Below are positions 6,370-7,000 of a stretch of 7,000 nucleotides of DNA, piece after piece (position 1 is the first letter of the stretch; every line of letters starts with the position of its first letter). The notes beneath the pieces are model-generated. The model had not been told where the DNA came from, did no database searches, and worked only from the letters and a program-made list of their open reading frames with translations. Source of the stretch: an uncultured Ruminococcus sp. (GTDB lineage: Bacteria; Bacillota; Clostridia; Oscillospirales; Ruminococcaceae); the NCBI GenBank assembly GCA_947175975.1, contig CAMWOX010000084.1, positions 1-7,000 on the forward strand. The letters run 5' to 3'. Both the position numbers and the translations under genes were made by a program.

Positions 6370-7000
6370 ATGGAAAATATTGTAAAAGGCGAACAACTCT
6401 ATGAAGGCAAAGCTAAGAAAGTATTTGCGACAAATGATCCCGATCTGGTAATCGTGGATTACAAAGATGATGCGACTGCATTCAACGGCGAGAAAAAAGG
6501 CACGATCACAGGCAAAGGCGTGATCAATAACAAAATGACAAATTACATGTTCAAACTCCTGGCTGAATCCGGCATCCCGACACATCTCGTGGAAGAGATC
6601 TCTGAGCGTGAAACAATTGTCAAGAAAGTGGAAATCCTGCCGCTGGAGGTCATTGTCAGAAACGTTGCCGCAGGCAGTTTTTCTAAAAAGCTCGGCGTTC
6701 CGGAGGGTACTGCCCTGAAACAGCCGACACTGGAATTTAGCTACAAGAACGATGATCTGGGCGATCCGTTTATCAATGATTATTATGCACTGGCACTCGG
6801 ACTGGCGACTCAGGAAGAAATTGATAAAGTTTCTGAATATGCATTCAAGGTCAATGCATTCATGCTGGATTTCTTCAAGAAATTAAATATTGATCTGATT
6901 GATTTCAAGATCGAATTTGGTCGTTTTCATGATGAAATTTTGCTTGCAGATGAAATTTCTCCGGATACCTGCCGTTTCTGGGACAGCACAACACAAGAAA
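6370..7000 (+). CDS. purC: SAICAR synthetase PurC, N-terminal part (3' end outside window)
   Basis: PurC ligates CAIR with aspartate using ATP to form SAICAR, the step after PurE. The frame stays open to base 7000, giving 210 full codons of a protein usually about 235 residues long, so only roughly the last 25 are missing. Motifs in order: LYEGKAKKVF at 10-19 (nucleotide-binding loop), DDATAFNG at 33-40, PLEVIVRNVAAGSF at 90-103 (CAIR-binding region), IDFKIEFGRF at 177-186, and the signature LADEISPDTCRFWD at 192-205. All expected elements in the visible part are intact. The ATG at 6370 is preceded by GGAGG (6356-6360) with a 9-base spacer. The short gap from purE contains no terminator, only weak 5-bp self-complementary runs around 6326-6344, supporting co-transcription in a pur operon that continues to the right. 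Confidence 0.96.
   Translation, partial: MENIVKGEQLYEGKAKKVFATNDPDLVIVDYKDDATAFNGEKKGTITGKGVINNKMTNYMFKLLAESGIPTHLVEEISERETIVKKVEILPLEVIVRNVAAGSFSKKLGVPEGTALKQPTLEFSYKNDDLGDPFINDYYALALGLATQEEIDKVSEYAFKVNAFMLDFFKKLNIDLIDFKIEFGRFHDEILLADEISPDTCRFWDSTTQE

Noticed and set aside
6331..6585. An 84-codon open frame on the - strand over the purC start
   Set aside because: It opposes the clear PurC N terminus with LYEGKAKKVF and DDATAFNG and has no family resemblance of its own.
1..7000. CRISPR array, tRNA, rRNA, insertion sequence or phage module
   Set aside because: No regularly spaced repeats, cloverleaf, rRNA-like stretch, transposase motif or terminal inverted repeats could be found on either strand by reading.

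Overview
The window looks like ordinary chromosome from a Firmicute of the class Clostridia, probably an Oscillospiraceae/Ruminococcus-like gut anaerobe. The reasons are strong purine-rich Shine-Dalgarno sites before most genes, moderate-to-low GC with AT-rich gaps, tight same-strand packing, and a Mrp/NBP35 ATPase with an N-terminal cysteine cluster of the kind I associate with clostridia. The lineage is inferred from protein style only, because no rRNA or other marker gene is present. All seven genes are on the + strand, and I see no tRNA, rRNA, CRISPR array, insertion sequence or phage gene.

Layout: (1) positions 1-1059 hold the C-terminal third of UvrA, entering from the left edge. (2) Positions 1053-2585 hold a cardiolipin synthase of the phospholipase D superfamily, overlapping uvrA by 7 bases. 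(3) Positions 2655-3515 hold a Mrp/NBP35-type P-loop ATPase, probably an Fe-S cluster carrier, closed by a strong intrinsic terminator at 3524-3561. (4) An AT-rich gap of about 190 bases after the terminator carries a good candidate promoter for the next unit. (5) Positions 3749-4735 hold a GtrB/DPM1-like membrane glycosyltransferase. It overlaps by 4 bases (ATGA) a single-pass membrane protein of unknown function at 4732-5748, whose exported part has degenerate WG-like beta repeats. (6) Positions 5826-6326 hold purE, followed at 6370 by purC, which runs off the right edge; this is the start of a de novo purine biosynthesis cluster.

Functional grouping: uvrA (nucleotide excision repair) and cls (membrane lipid) are coupled by position, not by pathway. 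The glycosyltransferase and its overlapping partner are the least understood part. The transferase should load a sugar onto a polyprenyl phosphate at the membrane, and the partner faces outside the cell, so a shared envelope role is plausible but unproven. purE and purC act in consecutive purine steps (CAIR formation, then SAICAR formation).

I did not find a clearly new system. The most useful leads are the glycosyltransferase/WG-like pair, the probable misplacement of the glycosyltransferase start in automatic calls, and a few candidate regulatory elements in the gaps.
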